Assembly (NCBI RefSeq): GCF_011761495.1
Contig: NZ_JAASRU010000012.1
Location: 22,387-86,386, forward strand
DNA length: 64,000 nt
Reading direction: 5' to 3'
Origin: Alkalibacillus almallahensis
GTDB lineage: Bacteria > Bacillota > Bacilli > Bacillales > Alkalibacillaceae
Made by a program: the position numbers and the translations under genes. Of the stretch, positions 1-8,103 are shown one piece after another; position 1 is the first letter of the stretch, and the number at the start of each line of letters is the position of its first letter. The notes beneath the pieces were generated by a model, which saw only the letters and a program-made list of their open reading frames with translations, ran no database searches and was not told the origin of the DNA.

Positions 1-675
1 ACCTTTTTAGGCATTACATCATTACAATCATTTGCTTGGTTGGCATTTGCAGGTGCTGCAGTCGCATCGGTAACTGTTTATCTTTTAGGATCATTAGGTA
101 GTGATGGGTTAACACCGATTAAAATCACGTTAGCAGGTGCTGCGATTGCAGCGTTATTCTCATCCATGACGCAAGGGATGCTAGCGATGAATGAGACCGC
201 GCTTGAACAGGTATTGTTTTGGTTAACAGGATCTGTCCAAGGTCGTAGTTTAGAAATCTTAATGTCTGTCTTGCCTTATCTAATTGTCGGCTGGTTTGTC
301 GCCTTATTATTAGGAAAGCATTTGAACGTCCTGGTTATGGGTGAGGAATTAGCTAAAGGGCTAGGCCAAAAAACGTACTTGATTAAATTAGCTGGTGCAC
401 TTGCCGTTGTTTTGTTATCTGGCGGTGCAGTGGCAATTGCTGGTCCAATTGGATTTATCGGAATTGTTATTCCCCATATTGCGCGGTGGTTTGCCGGCAT
501 TAGCTATTCATGGGTGATTCCATACAGTGCAATAATCGGTGCGATGTTACTTTTATTGGCGGATATTGCAGCACGATATGTTATTTATCCGCAGGAAGCC
601 CCTGTTGGTGTGATGATCGCGCTTGTTGGCGTTCCCTTCTTCATTTATATAGCAAGGAGGGGCATCAATGAATAA
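1..675 (+). CDS. FecCD-family siderophore ABC permease (5' end outside window)
   Basis: Inner-membrane permease half of an iron-siderophore importer. The reading frame is open from the first base, so the start lies upstream of the window. Several hydrophobic helices are visible, together with the family motif GPIGFIGIVIPHIAR near the C-terminus, which in BtuC/FecCD proteins contacts the ATPase. Its stop overlaps the ATG of the next permease at 668, so the two are translationally coupled and probably form a heterodimer. The family is certain; the substrate (a hydroxamate or catecholate siderophore) cannot be told from sequence. A binding lipoprotein gene probably lies to the left, outside the window. 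Confidence 0.93.
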   Translation, partial: TFLGITSLQSFAWLAFAGAAVASVTVYLLGSLGSDGLTPIKITLAGAAIAALFSSMTQGMLAMNETALEQVLFWLTGSVQGRSLEILMSVLPYLIVGWFVALLLGKHLNVLVMGEELAKGLGQKTYLIKLAGALAVVLLSGGAVAIAGPIGFIGIVIPHIARWFAGISYSWVIPYSAIIGAMLLLLADIAARYVIYPQEAPVGVMIALVGVPFFIYIARRGINE

Positions 676-1720
676 CAAACAATTTCCGGTTCGATTAGGA
701 AAAGTATCCTTTTTAATTGATAAAAAATCATTCTATATTATATCCTTGCTAACAGTCTTAGCTATTGTGCTTATGATTGTAAGCTTAGGAATTGGCCAAT
801 TATTTATTTCACCAGTCGATGTCATTCGAGCAGTTATCGGCCAAGGCACAGAAATGGAAAACTTAGTTGTTAATTCATTTAGGATGCCGCGAATATTGCT
901 TTCGATGTTAGCAGGTGCTGCACTTGCGATGTCAGGTGCGATTTTACAAGGATTGATACGTAACCCACTTGCATCACCCGATATTATTGGAATCACAGGT
1001 GGTGCCGCGTTAACTACGGTGATCTTTTTAGCGATTTATACTGACCGTAGTAATACGTTAACAATGAGTATTCAGTGGTTACCGCTAGCCTCGTTTATTG
1101 GTGCAGTCGTTATTGGTTTCCTTGTTTATTTCTTATCTTGGAAAAACGGCCGCATCACGCCATTTCGCCTCGTTTTAATTGGTGTTGGTGTAGCAGCCGC
1201 AGCTGATGCTGTGACGTCTCTTGTCATGATCTTAGGTCCGATTCATTCAGCTGCGAAAGCAACGATCTGGTTAACAGGTAGTGTGAACGGGACAAATTGG
1301 AATGAAATCGCGACAATTGCACCTTGGGTTTTCGGTATTACCTTTATCCTGTTTATTTATGCTAGACGTTTAAATATGCAAGAACTAGGTGAGGACTTAG
1401 CAAAAAATGCTGGTCAATTAGTGCAACGTGATCGCTTCATGTTACTGCTATTAAGCACATCGCTTGCTGGTGGTGCGGTAGCGTTTGCTGGTGGTATTGG
1501 GTTTGTAGGTTTAATGGCGCCACATATCGCACGGAAGATCATTGGTTCAGCGTTCGGCGCTTTAATTCCAGTCTCGGCTTTAGTTGGTGGAATGATTGTT
1601 GTCTTAGCTGACATTTTAGGGCGTATGTTGTTTATGCCACTTGAGGTGCCAGTTGGTGTATTCACATCATTAATCGGTGCACCTTACTTTATATATTTAT
1701 TATTTAAGAGCCATAAATAA
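668..1720 (+). CDS. FecCD-family siderophore ABC permease, second subunit
   Basis: Complete permease of 350 residues, the usual length. It has an N-terminal helix after a short charged segment, the motif RMPRILLSMLAGAALAMSGA near residues 72-91, and GGIGFVGLMAPHIAR near residue 280, which is the ATPase-coupling region. It overlaps the upstream permease gene by eight bases and is followed after 24 bases by the ATPase start, so one operon encodes the transporter. It resembles the YfiZ/YfhA-type pairs of Bacillus that share an ATPase such as YusV; this substrate analogy is inferred. Confidence 0.93.
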   Translation: MNNKQFPVRLGKVSFLIDKKSFYIISLLTVLAIVLMIVSLGIGQLFISPVDVIRAVIGQGTEMENLVVNSFRMPRILLSMLAGAALAMSGAILQGLIRNPLASPDIIGITGGAALTTVIFLAIYTDRSNTLTMSIQWLPLASFIGAVVIGFLVYFLSWKNGRITPFRLVLIGVGVAAAADAVTSLVMILGPIHSAAKATIWLTGSVNGTNWNEIATIAPWVFGITFILFIYARRLNMQELGEDLAKNAGQLVQRDRFMLLLLSTSLAGGAVAFAGGIGFVGLMAPHIARKIIGSAFGALIPVSALVGGMIVVLADILGRMLFMPLEVPVGVFTSLIGAPYFIYLLFKSHK

Positions 1721-1744
1721 TGGTTTTTGAGAGGGGTTTGTCTG

Positions 1745-2578
1745 ATGAAAGCCATTCAAACTGAACAGTTGTCACTCGGGTATAAAGATGAACTGGTAAT
1801 AGAAGAGTTGGATCTAACCATTCCAAAAGGTGAAATCACTGCTTTTATTGGGAGTAATGGTTGTGGAAAGTCAACATTATTAAAATCACTTGCACGTTTA
1901 TTAAAACCGAAAGATGGATCGGTAGAACTAGCGGGTAAAGATATCGATAAGACATCAACTAAAGAAATCGCACGTCAATTGGCTATTATGCCTCAGTCAC
2001 CGCAAGCACCAGAAGGTTTAACGGTTTTACAACTTGTGAAGCAAGGTCGTTATCCTTATCAAAGTTGGTATAAACAGTGGTCTGAAGAAGACGAAGATGC
2101 TGTTCAATATGCGCTTGATGTGACAGGTATTAAAGAATTTGAAGATCGTACGGTAGATTCTCTATCTGGTGGTCAGCGTCAACGTGCATGGATTGCGATG
2201 ACTTTGGCTCAAGATACAGATATCATTTTGCTCGACGAACCGACAACGTTCTTAGACTTAACGCATCAAATTGATATCTTAGATTTGCTTAGTGAACTTA
2301 ATGAGCAAGAAGGTCGTACGATTGTAATGGTTCTACACGATTTGAATTTAGCTTGTCGTTATGCGGATCATATCGTTGCTATTCAAGGTAAAAGTGTTTT
2401 TGAGCAAGGTGATCCTGATGAAATTATTACGCCACAGTTGATTCATTCAGTATTTGGCTTACAATGCCAAGTAACGTGTGATCCAATTTGTGGTTCACCA
2501 ATGTGCATCCCGTACAGTAGACAACGGCAGGTGAAAGGTGCCAATCGTTATGCCGCACAACAAGTTCAAGCCAATTGA
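1745..2578 (+). CDS. Siderophore ABC transporter ATP-binding protein
   Basis: Cytoplasmic ATPase energising the two FecCD permeases. Walker A is GSNGCGKST near residue 36, the signature is LSGGQRQRA near residue 140, and Walker B is ILLDEPT near residue 160, followed by the H-loop in VLHDLNLA. The C-terminal tail with CDPICGSPMCIPY is typical of FepC/YusV-type ATPases. I chose ATG 1745 because GAGAGGGG lies just upstream; an earlier in-frame start at 1727 lacks a ribosome binding site. The 3' end overlaps the next gene by 29 bases. Confidence 0.93.
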   Translation: MKAIQTEQLSLGYKDELVIEELDLTIPKGEITAFIGSNGCGKSTLLKSLARLLKPKDGSVELAGKDIDKTSTKEIARQLAIMPQSPQAPEGLTVLQLVKQGRYPYQSWYKQWSEEDEDAVQYALDVTGIKEFEDRTVDSLSGGQRQRAWIAMTLAQDTDIILLDEPTTFLDLTHQIDILDLLSELNEQEGRTIVMVLHDLNLACRYADHIVAIQGKSVFEQGDPDEIITPQLIHSVFGLQCQVTCDPICGSPMCIPYSRQRQVKGANRYAAQQVQAN

Positions 2579-3365
2579 CACAACTACTTTATCAGAACGA
2601 TTTCGTGTTGTGACAGAACAACCGCAAGACGAAATTTATGTATCTGATTTATTAAATGAAATTTATCTGCGTAACGTGATTGAAAGTATTAAACCTAATT
2701 TTGCTACAGATCGTGACTTTGTTATTGGTTCACAATTAATAAAGCGATTAGGCTTCTTACTTGTCGTACCGTCGTTATATACGTTTTCGACGGATCGCAT
2801 TGCTATGTCATTAGATTGGTCCAGAACAGCAATTGTACCAAAAGTGAAGGATGGACTGTGGTTACCCGATTTATATTTAGAAAACGTAGTTGGAGAAGAT
2901 TGTTCTGATGCATTGGAAGAGAAAAGACAGGCATTTTTTGAGCAATTATTTCAGCAATTAGCTGATTTGGTCCAAGCTGTTTCCCAAGCCACAGCAGTAC
3001 CTCGCCCGATTTTGTGGGAAAATATTGTGGTCTATATCTATTGGGTATACGAAACGGTTGTCGATTGGCATCATGATCCTACGATTACGAATCAGTTTTA
3101 TGAAGATTTCAATGTCTTAATTCATCAACTATCGCCCGAGTTATTTGGTGAACGGTTTAATCCGATTCAACGGTTCTATAATGGCTATCATTACATTGCC
3201 CCTGAACAAACATTTAGACGCGTTCGGACAACTTGTTGTTTTAACTTTGAAGCTTCAAGTGATGAAAAGTATTGCGGTGGTTGTCCCCAATTAGCGGTTA
3301 ATAAAGAAGCTTGCCGTGCTACGCATGAAGCAATGCGTCAACAAACAAATAGTTATTCTTTATAA
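2550..3365 (+). CDS. FhuF-like ferric siderophore reductase with 2Fe-2S site
   Basis: A protein of about 271 residues whose C-terminus carries CC, eleven residues, then CGGC. This cysteine layout is that of the FhuF-type [2Fe-2S] cluster (FhuF of E. coli has CC-x10-C-x2-C). Such proteins reduce Fe(III) in imported siderophores and release the iron in the cytoplasm. Position as the last gene of an uptake operon supports this. ATG 2550 has AAAGGTG nine bases upstream; an in-frame GTG at 2538 is an alternative. Databases often label relatives as IucA/IucC C-terminal domain proteins; the reductase role is inferred from the cysteines and the operon. Confidence 0.8.
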   Translation: MPHNKFKPIDTTTLSERFRVVTEQPQDEIYVSDLLNEIYLRNVIESIKPNFATDRDFVIGSQLIKRLGFLLVVPSLYTFSTDRIAMSLDWSRTAIVPKVKDGLWLPDLYLENVVGEDCSDALEEKRQAFFEQLFQQLADLVQAVSQATAVPRPILWENIVVYIYWVYETVVDWHHDPTITNQFYEDFNVLIHQLSPELFGERFNPIQRFYNGYHYIAPEQTFRRVRTTCCFNFEASSDEKYCGGCPQLAVNKEACRATHEAMRQQTNSYSL

Positions 3366-3370
3366 AATGA

Positions 3371-3400
3371 ACGCATTTCTTATGGAGAAGTGCGTTTTTT
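3371..3400 (+). terminator. Terminator of the siderophore operon
   Basis: Stem of ten pairs (3371-3380 with 3386-3395, one G-U pair) followed by a run of T, six bases after the last stop codon of the operon. Confidence 0.8.
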
Positions 3401-3420
3401 GTATGAGTACGGTTATGGGT

Positions 3421-3577
3421 TTATCATCGAGTTAATGCGGTTTACCATCCCGATTTGTGATTTTCCATCGAGTTAACATAGCTTATCATCGAGTCAGATT
3501 CTTTTACCATCGCCATTTCACGAATACCATCGAGTGAGTGCCACTTACCATCGCCCAGTGCAGTTTTATCATCGAGT
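3421..3577. repeat. Array of eight short repeats with 20-21 bp period
   Basis: The motif TTWYCATCGAGTNA recurs eight times. Its CATC core starts at 3425, 3446, 3466, 3487, 3508, 3528, 3549 and 3570, giving steps of 21, 20, 21, 21, 20, 21 and 21. Five copies read CATCGAG and the others read CATCCCG, CATCGCC or CATCGCC. The array fills the space between two converging transcription units and their terminators. Such a step equals about two turns of B-DNA, so a protein bound to each copy would lie on one face. I do not recognise it as a named repeat family. It has no open reading frame of note. Confidence 0.85.
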
Positions 3578-3606
3578 TACAACATTGATCAGTGACCTCT
3601 TTAATA

Positions 3607-3647
3607 TAAAAAGCTCAATGCCGAACTCTCGACATTGAACTTTTTTT
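3607..3647. terminator. Bidirectional terminator downstream of rocD
   Basis: Stem of ten pairs (3611-3620 with 3633-3642, one G-U pair) flanked by T-run on the plus side and A-rich sequence on the other side, so it can serve rocD on the minus strand as well as transcripts from the left. Confidence 0.8.
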
Positions 3648-3652
3648 GAATC

Positions 3653-4843
3653 TTATAGGACTTCTTTAATTTTATCAATCGCCCATTTTAGATCTTCTTT
3701 TTCGATGATGAGCGGTGGGGCGAAACGGATCACGTTATCATGCGTTTCTTTACATAATAGTCCTTTTTGCTTGAGTTGTTCACAATATGGTCGAGCATGT
3801 TCGGTTAGTTCAACGCCAATAAATAGGCCTTTACCTCGTACTTCTTTAATAATAGGGTTATCAATTGATTGTAGTTCTTCCAACATATAAGATCCTAGCT
3901 CTAATGAACGTTCGGCGAGCTCTTCATCTTCTAATACTTCAAGTGATGCCACTGAAACAGCGCTTGCTAGTGGATTACCACCGAATGTGGAACCGTGTGA
4001 ACCTGGGTTAAATACACCAAGAATATCCTCATTCGCCACAACACATGAAATAGGGAAGACCCCTCCTCCAAGCGCTTTTCCAAGAATAAGAACATCAGGC
4101 TCAACATTTTCCCAATCACAAGCAAACATTTTTCCTGTTCGACCGAGTCCTGCTTGAATTTCATCAGCTATGAATAAAACATTGTTTTCTTGGCAAATGT
4201 CATAAGCTTCTTTTAAGTAACCTTCAGGTGGCATGATGATACCAGCTTCACCTTGGATTGGTTCAAGTAGGAAGCCAGCTGTATTTTCAGTGATGGCTTC
4301 TTTTAATGCTTCAGTGTCTCCATATGGCACGATTTTAATGCCAGGTAACAGAGGTCCGAAACCACGTTGATTCTCTTCTTCTGATGATAAAGAAACAGGT
4401 GTCATTGTTCGGCCGTGGAAATTACCGACACAAGCGATGATTTCAGCTTTATTTTCTTCAACACCTTTTACGTCATAAGCCCAGCGACGTGTTGCTTTGA
4501 TGGCTGTTTCTACGGCTTCAGCTCCAGTGTTCATCGGAAGAGCCATCTCTTTATTAGTTAGCTTACAGATTTTTTCGTACCATGGACCGAGTTGGTCGTT
4601 GTGAAAGGCACGTGATGTTAATGTCACACGGTCAGCTTGGTCTTTTAACGCCTGAATAATTCTTGGGTGGCGATGACCTTGGTTAACGGCTGAATAGGCA
4701 CTTAACATATCTAAATAACGGTTGCCTTCAGGGTCTTCAACCCAAATACCTTCTGCTTGTGAAACGACAATCGGCAGTGGCTTGTAATTGTTAGCGCCAA
4801 AATAATCAGTTTGTTGGATAATGTCTTCACTACTACGTGTCAT
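3653..4843 (-). CDS. rocD: Ornithine aminotransferase
   Basis: PLP enzyme converting ornithine and 2-oxoglutarate to glutamate-5-semialdehyde and glutamate, in arginine and ornithine breakdown or proline supply. Length of 396 residues matches RocD. Visible are the N-terminal NYKPLPIVV...[26 protein letters not shown] segment in pieces, the fold-type I aspartate in FIADEIQAG, and the PLP-lysine in [11 protein letters not shown] at 4843 has AGGAGGG seven bases upstream. It is alone on the minus strand between two terminators. Unlike rocD of B. subtilis, which I recall as SigL-dependent, the upstream region shows a sigma-A-like promoter rather than an obvious -24/-12 site. Confidence 0.95.
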   Translation of the reverse strand: MTRSSEDIIQQTDYFGANNYKPLPIVVSQAEGIWVEDPEGNRYLDMLSAYSAVNQGHRHPRIIQALKDQADRVTLTSRAFHNDQLGPWYEKICKLTNKEMALPMNTGAEAVETAIKATRRWAYDVKGVEENKAEIIACVGNFHGRTMTPVSLSSEEENQRGFGPLLPGIKIVPYGDTEALKEAITENTAGFLLEPIQGEAGIIMPPEGYLKEAYDICQENNVLFIADEIQAGLGRTGKMFACDWENVEPDVLILGKALGGGVFPISCVVANEDILGVFNPGSHGSTFGGNPLASAVSVASLEVLEDEELAERSLELGSYMLEELQSIDNPIIKEVRGKGLFIGVELTEHARPYCEQLKQKGLLCKETHDNVIRFAPPLIIEKEDLKWAIDKIKEVL

Positions 4844-4914
4844 GAAATCCCTCCTAATAATAAATGCGGTTCATAAGGTTCTTCCCGCGAATGATAAGGC
4901 TTACACTAATTGCT

Positions 4915-4943
4915 ATTATACCTGTTTGGGTTGATTGTTTCAA
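4915..4943 (-). promoter_or_regulatory. Sigma-A-like promoter of rocD
   Basis: On the minus strand TTGAAA (4938-4943), a 17-bp spacer and TATAAT (4915-4920), about 72 bases before the rocD start. Confidence 0.65.
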
Positions 4944-5021
4944 AGTTGTCAACAAATTAATCGCAACTATTTTCAAAACATGATAAGATGGGGATAGATA
5001 TTTTTGAAGGAGGTATGATGA

Positions 5022-5414
5022 ATGGACGCAACACAAATGGCACTTATACATATTGTTTCTTGGAGCATCGGACTCGTCCTATTTTTCATCGCTTATTCCA
5101 TGATTAAGCAAGGTAAAGGTGAAAAGCCGATTAAGATCACACAAATGGTATTACGCGTATTTTACTTATTAATCGTCGCAACAGGCGCTGATTTATTTTT
5201 CAATCATTATGGTATGAATCTAGAAGACACACAATTCGCCGAGTATATTGTGAAAATGGTTGGTGGAATTTGGGTCATTGCAGCAATTGAAATGACGTTA
5301 GCGAAAGCTAAGAAAGGAAAGAAAGAATTCTCTGGTTGGTTACAACTGGTCATAGCACTAATTCTTGTCTTAGTTTTAGGCTTTGCCCGTTTACCATTCG
5401 GATTCTTACCTTAA
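5022..5414 (+). CDS. yisL: YisL-like UPF0344 membrane protein
   Basis: Integral membrane protein of 130 residues with four hydrophobic segments (about 7-26, 40-58, 76-96 and 108-126). The pattern ITQMVLRVFYLLIVATGADLFF resembles B. subtilis YisL. AAGGAGG at 5007-5013 precedes ATG 5022. Single gene with its own terminator. The function of the family is unknown to me. Confidence 0.8.
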   Translation: MDATQMALIHIVSWSIGLVLFFIAYSMIKQGKGEKPIKITQMVLRVFYLLIVATGADLFFNHYGMNLEDTQFAEYIVKMVGGIWVIAAIEMTLAKAKKGKKEFSGWLQLVIALILVLVLGFARLPFGFLP

Positions 5415-5417
5415 GAC

Positions 5418-5442
5418 AAAGTCCCGTTTCGGGGCTTTTCTT
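5418..5442 (+). terminator. Terminator of yisL
   Basis: Nine-pair stem (5418-5426 with 5430-5438, one G-U pair) with a three-base loop, followed by a T-rich tract. Confidence 0.8.
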
Positions 5443-5475
5443 ATGTGCAAAATGTTTTAAAGTGAGGGAGCAACG

Positions 5476-6891
5476 ATGAAGCGACTGATGACAGGCCTAG
5501 GGTTACTCATATTATTAACCAGTTTAGTTCCAATTAATAGTCATGCTGATGAAGAAGATGAACGGCACCAATATTATTATGTCTTGGTAGATCGTTTTCA
5601 AAACTCTAATGAAGTCACAGAAGAAGGGGTTAACCGTGATGATCCCAATGCGTTTCATGGTGGTGATTTAATTGGTTTACAAGATCGTGTCGATCACATT
5701 GCAGAATTAGGAATCACGGATGTCGTTTTGTCTCCATTATTTGCAAGTGAGCATTATACAGGCTCGCCTGTGTTTAATTTTGAACAAATCCAATCGACTT
5801 TTGGATCAGCATCTGATGTTCAAGATATGGTACAAGCATTTCATGATCAAGATATAAACGTTATTGTACAAGTTCCTTTTAATTCTGTTAGCTCTAACAG
5901 TCCACTAAGGAGTGAAGACTGGGTGAGTGAGAATGGTGAAGTCGATCTAACGCAAGATGGCGCAACAGACTATTTCATCGAGTTATTACAAAGATGGGGA
6001 ATGGATTACAACGTGGATGGTTTTTATGTTCCTGAAGCAGATCAATTACCACAATCCTTTTTAGAAAGCGTGACTGCTGAAGTTGATCGTTTTTGGCTAG
6101 GTGAAGTGAATGAGATTAGTAACGCCGACATGGAAAGTTTTAAAGGTTTAGGATTTGACCGTATTGTTAATGGTTCATTTCATGAGAAAGCAACTGATTA
6201 CTTTTATGATATCGAAACGGACTCGTCGCTTTTGTTAGGATCTAATTTAAAAAACAGGGAAGACGTTGTTCATTATATGGATTCCTATATGACAGACCGC
6301 TTTACACGATCGATGGAAGAAAGTGGACTGCATCCGATCACGCGCTGGAAGATGGCCTTGACTTACATGTATACAACGCCAAATGAGCCATGGCTTTATC
6401 AAGGGACAGCGAACCCAACAGATGGCGTGGTAGAAGATGGTTCACACCATGATATGATGAACTTCTTAGCTGGAGATGAGCAGCTGAATAAACATATTGA
6501 GCAGTTATCGAGTATTAATGAGAACTTTGATTCTATTCGAGATGGCGATATGAACGTTCTTCATGACGAAGATGATTTTATTGTATACGAACGAGTTTTA
6601 GACGATGAACGTATCATCATTACGATTAATAATAGCCCTGGATTTCGACACATGGAATTAGATCATTTAGAAGATAATCAAGAATTACGGGGGCTTATCC
6701 GGGATGATCTCGTTAGGCAAAATGACGACGGCAGTTATACCGTTAGTCTTGAAAGGGAATCAACGAATGTGTACAATGTGCGAGAAGATACAGGCGCTAA
6801 TTGGCTCTTGATTTCAATTTTCGGTAGTGTCATGGGAGTCTTTGTCGTGTTTGCGATTATCATTTATCGGAAAAATGCTAAAGAGCGGTAA
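5476..6891 (+). CDS. Membrane-anchored alpha-amylase-like protein, probably inactive
   Basis: Exported GH13-type barrel of 471 residues. A signal peptide covers about residues 1-24 (ending SHADEED), and one helix with a KNAKER tail near residues 446-466 anchors the C-terminus. YYVLVDRFQN, AFHGGDL and DRVDHIAELGITDVVLSP are typical GH13 starts. The catalytic core is degenerate: region II, normally GFRxD, reads VDGFYVPEADQ, so the arginine and the nucleophile aspartate are absent. Region III keeps the acid in FWLGEVNE. Region IV, normally FxxNHD, reads VHYMDSYMTDRF, so the HD pair is lost. Hydrolysis is therefore unlikely; polysaccharide or cell-wall binding is possible. GAGGGAG precedes ATG 5476. 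Confidence 0.85.
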   Translation: MKRLMTGLGLLILLTSLVPINSHADEEDERHQYYYVLVDRFQNSNEVTEEGVNRDDPNAFHGGDLIGLQDRVDHIAELGITDVVLSPLFASEHYTGSPVFNFEQIQSTFGSASDVQDMVQAFHDQDINVIVQVPFNSVSSNSPLRSEDWVSENGEVDLTQDGATDYFIELLQRWGMDYNVDGFYVPEADQLPQSFLESVTAEVDRFWLGEVNEISNADMESFKGLGFDRIVNGSFHEKATDYFYDIETDSSLLLGSNLKNREDVVHYMDSYMTDRFTRSMEESGLHPITRWKMALTYMYTTPNEPWLYQGTANPTDGVVEDGSHHDMMNFLAGDEQLNKHIEQLSSINENFDSIRDGDMNVLHDEDDFIVYERVLDDERIIITINNSPGFRHMELDHLEDNQELRGLIRDDLVRQNDDGSYTVSLERESTNVYNVREDTGANWLLISIFGSVMGVFVVFAIIIYRKNAKER

Positions 6892-6894
6892 AAA

Positions 6895-6928
6895 GCAGCC
6901 CTATTCATGCGAATAGGGCTGCCTTTTA
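6895..6928 (+). terminator. Terminator of the amylase-like gene
   Basis: Perfect 12-pair stem (6895-6906 with 6911-6922), four-base loop and a T-run. Confidence 0.9.
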
Positions 6929-6940
6929 TATGTTTTGGTT

Positions 6941-6980
6941 GAATTAATGAGATAATTGCTTGCAATTATCTCATTAATTC
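6941..6980. repeat. Perfect 19-bp inverted repeat with a third degenerate arm
   Basis: Arms 6941-6959 and 6962-6980 are perfect reverse complements around a TT loop. A direct copy of the right arm with two changes follows at 7004-7021. There is no T-run, so it does not look like a terminator. It lies in the 255-bp gap between the amylase-like gene and the degV terminator. Confidence 0.7.
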
Positions 6981-7095
6981 GTCTAGTTATTTAATTAGTT
7001 ATAGCAGTTATCTCATAAATTAGAGTATTTATTTGAAAACTGAAGTGGAGGAGAATGGTGTACGGCTATCATTTAGCGTGTTAAGATAAAATAAA

Positions 7096-7133
7096 TACCC
7101 GAACTGACGGTTACATTCCGTCTGCTCCGGGTA
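7096..7133 (-). terminator. Terminator of the degV-family gene
   Basis: Hairpin with complementary ends TACCCG/CGGGTA and inner CAGACGG/CCGTC, A/T-rich on both sides, 14 bases beyond the stop of the minus-strand gene. Confidence 0.65.
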
Positions 7134-7146
7134 TAAAATAACTAAG

Positions 7147-8013
7147 TCATGAATTTTTAGGGGCATCGTCTAAAAAGAATAATGCGATTGTACCAGGGCC
7201 AGCATGAGCTCCAATGGCAGAACCAATAGGGTGAATAATAATATCTTTCGGATTATATTGTTCACGAATTTGATTGGCGAGTTGTTGCGCGCGTTGTTCG
7301 TCATCTCCATGAGTAATCGCAATGGTTTGTTGTTCAAAATGTTGGCCGCGTTCTTTCATCAAATCAACCATGCGTCCGATTACTTTTTTCGAACCACGGA
7401 TTTTTTCGAGTGGGACAAGTTTTCCATCTTCTACATGAAGAAGAGGCTTGATTTTTAGCATACCACCAACGAAAGCTTGTGCTTTACTCACACGACCACC
7501 ACGTTGTAAGTACTCTAAATCATCTACTGTAAAGACATGAACCATATGATTTACATAATAATGTGCGGTATCTAACACGTCTTGTACAGTTTGACCTTCT
7601 GCTATGGCTTGGGCAGTATAATAGGCGATTAAGCCATGTCCCATCGAAGCAGCCCTTGTATCGATCACGTAAATTTCAGCATCTGAGTTTTGGTCCTCAA
7701 TTTGTTGTTTAGCAATCATGGCACTTTGGTAAGTACCTGATAATTCAGACGAAAACGCTAAGTAAATAATGGGTTGACTTTGATCTGTATATTGCTTGAA
7801 TAAATTATAAAAGGTATCAGGCGATGCTTGGGCAGTCTTAGGAGCTGATCCCTGACGCATGGCTTCATATACAGCTTGAGAATCAATCGATTCCCTATCG
7901 TGGTAATCTTCGCCATTCAGGTGAACAATGAGCGAAGCAAGATCCATGTCATATTTCTCTAATAAATCTTTTGGTAAATCGGAACCTGAATCGACAATTA
8001 ATTTCATACTCAT
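7147..8013 (-). CDS. yitS: DegV-family fatty-acid-binding protein
   Basis: DegV proteins bind a fatty acid and, in Firmicutes, act as FakB carriers for the FakA kinase. The 288 residues begin MSMKLIVDSGSDLP, the family signature, and include VYEAMRQGSAPKTAQASP and the SSELSGTYQSA segment. I chose ATG 8013 since GAGGAGG lies six bases upstream. It is divergent from yitT, the same neighbourhood as B. subtilis yitS, hence the symbol. Cytoplasmic. The actual ligand is unknown. Confidence 0.88.
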   Translation of the reverse strand: MSMKLIVDSGSDLPKDLLEKYDMDLASLIVHLNGEDYHDRESIDSQAVYEAMRQGSAPKTAQASPDTFYNLFKQYTDQSQPIIYLAFSSELSGTYQSAMIAKQQIEDQNSDAEIYVIDTRAASMGHGLIAYYTAQAIAEGQTVQDVLDTAHYYVNHMVHVFTVDDLEYLQRGGRVSKAQAFVGGMLKIKPLLHVEDGKLVPLEKIRGSKKVIGRMVDLMKERGQHFEQQTIAITHGDDEQRAQQLANQIREQYNPKDIIIHPIGSAIGAHAGPGTIALFFLDDAPKNS

Positions 8014-8103
8014 AGGTTTCCTCCTCATATTTTCTTACGATCATCATTATATTTCAGTTTAATAGGACGACAGGCATACGTCAATGTCAGACAGGAGGCT
8101 ATT

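Noticed and set aside
3421..3577. CRISPR array
   Set aside because: Repeats are about 14 bp and spacers only 6-7 bp, far below CRISPR sizes, and no cas genes are present.
4844..4990. SigL -24/-12 promoter and RocR site before rocD
   Set aside because: No TGGCAC-N5-TTGC pattern; a normal sigma-A promoter explains expression.
7053..7082. Nine-codon open frame after GGAGGAG
   Set aside because: The site is only three bases from the ATG, and the following hairpin belongs to the degV-family gene on the other strand.
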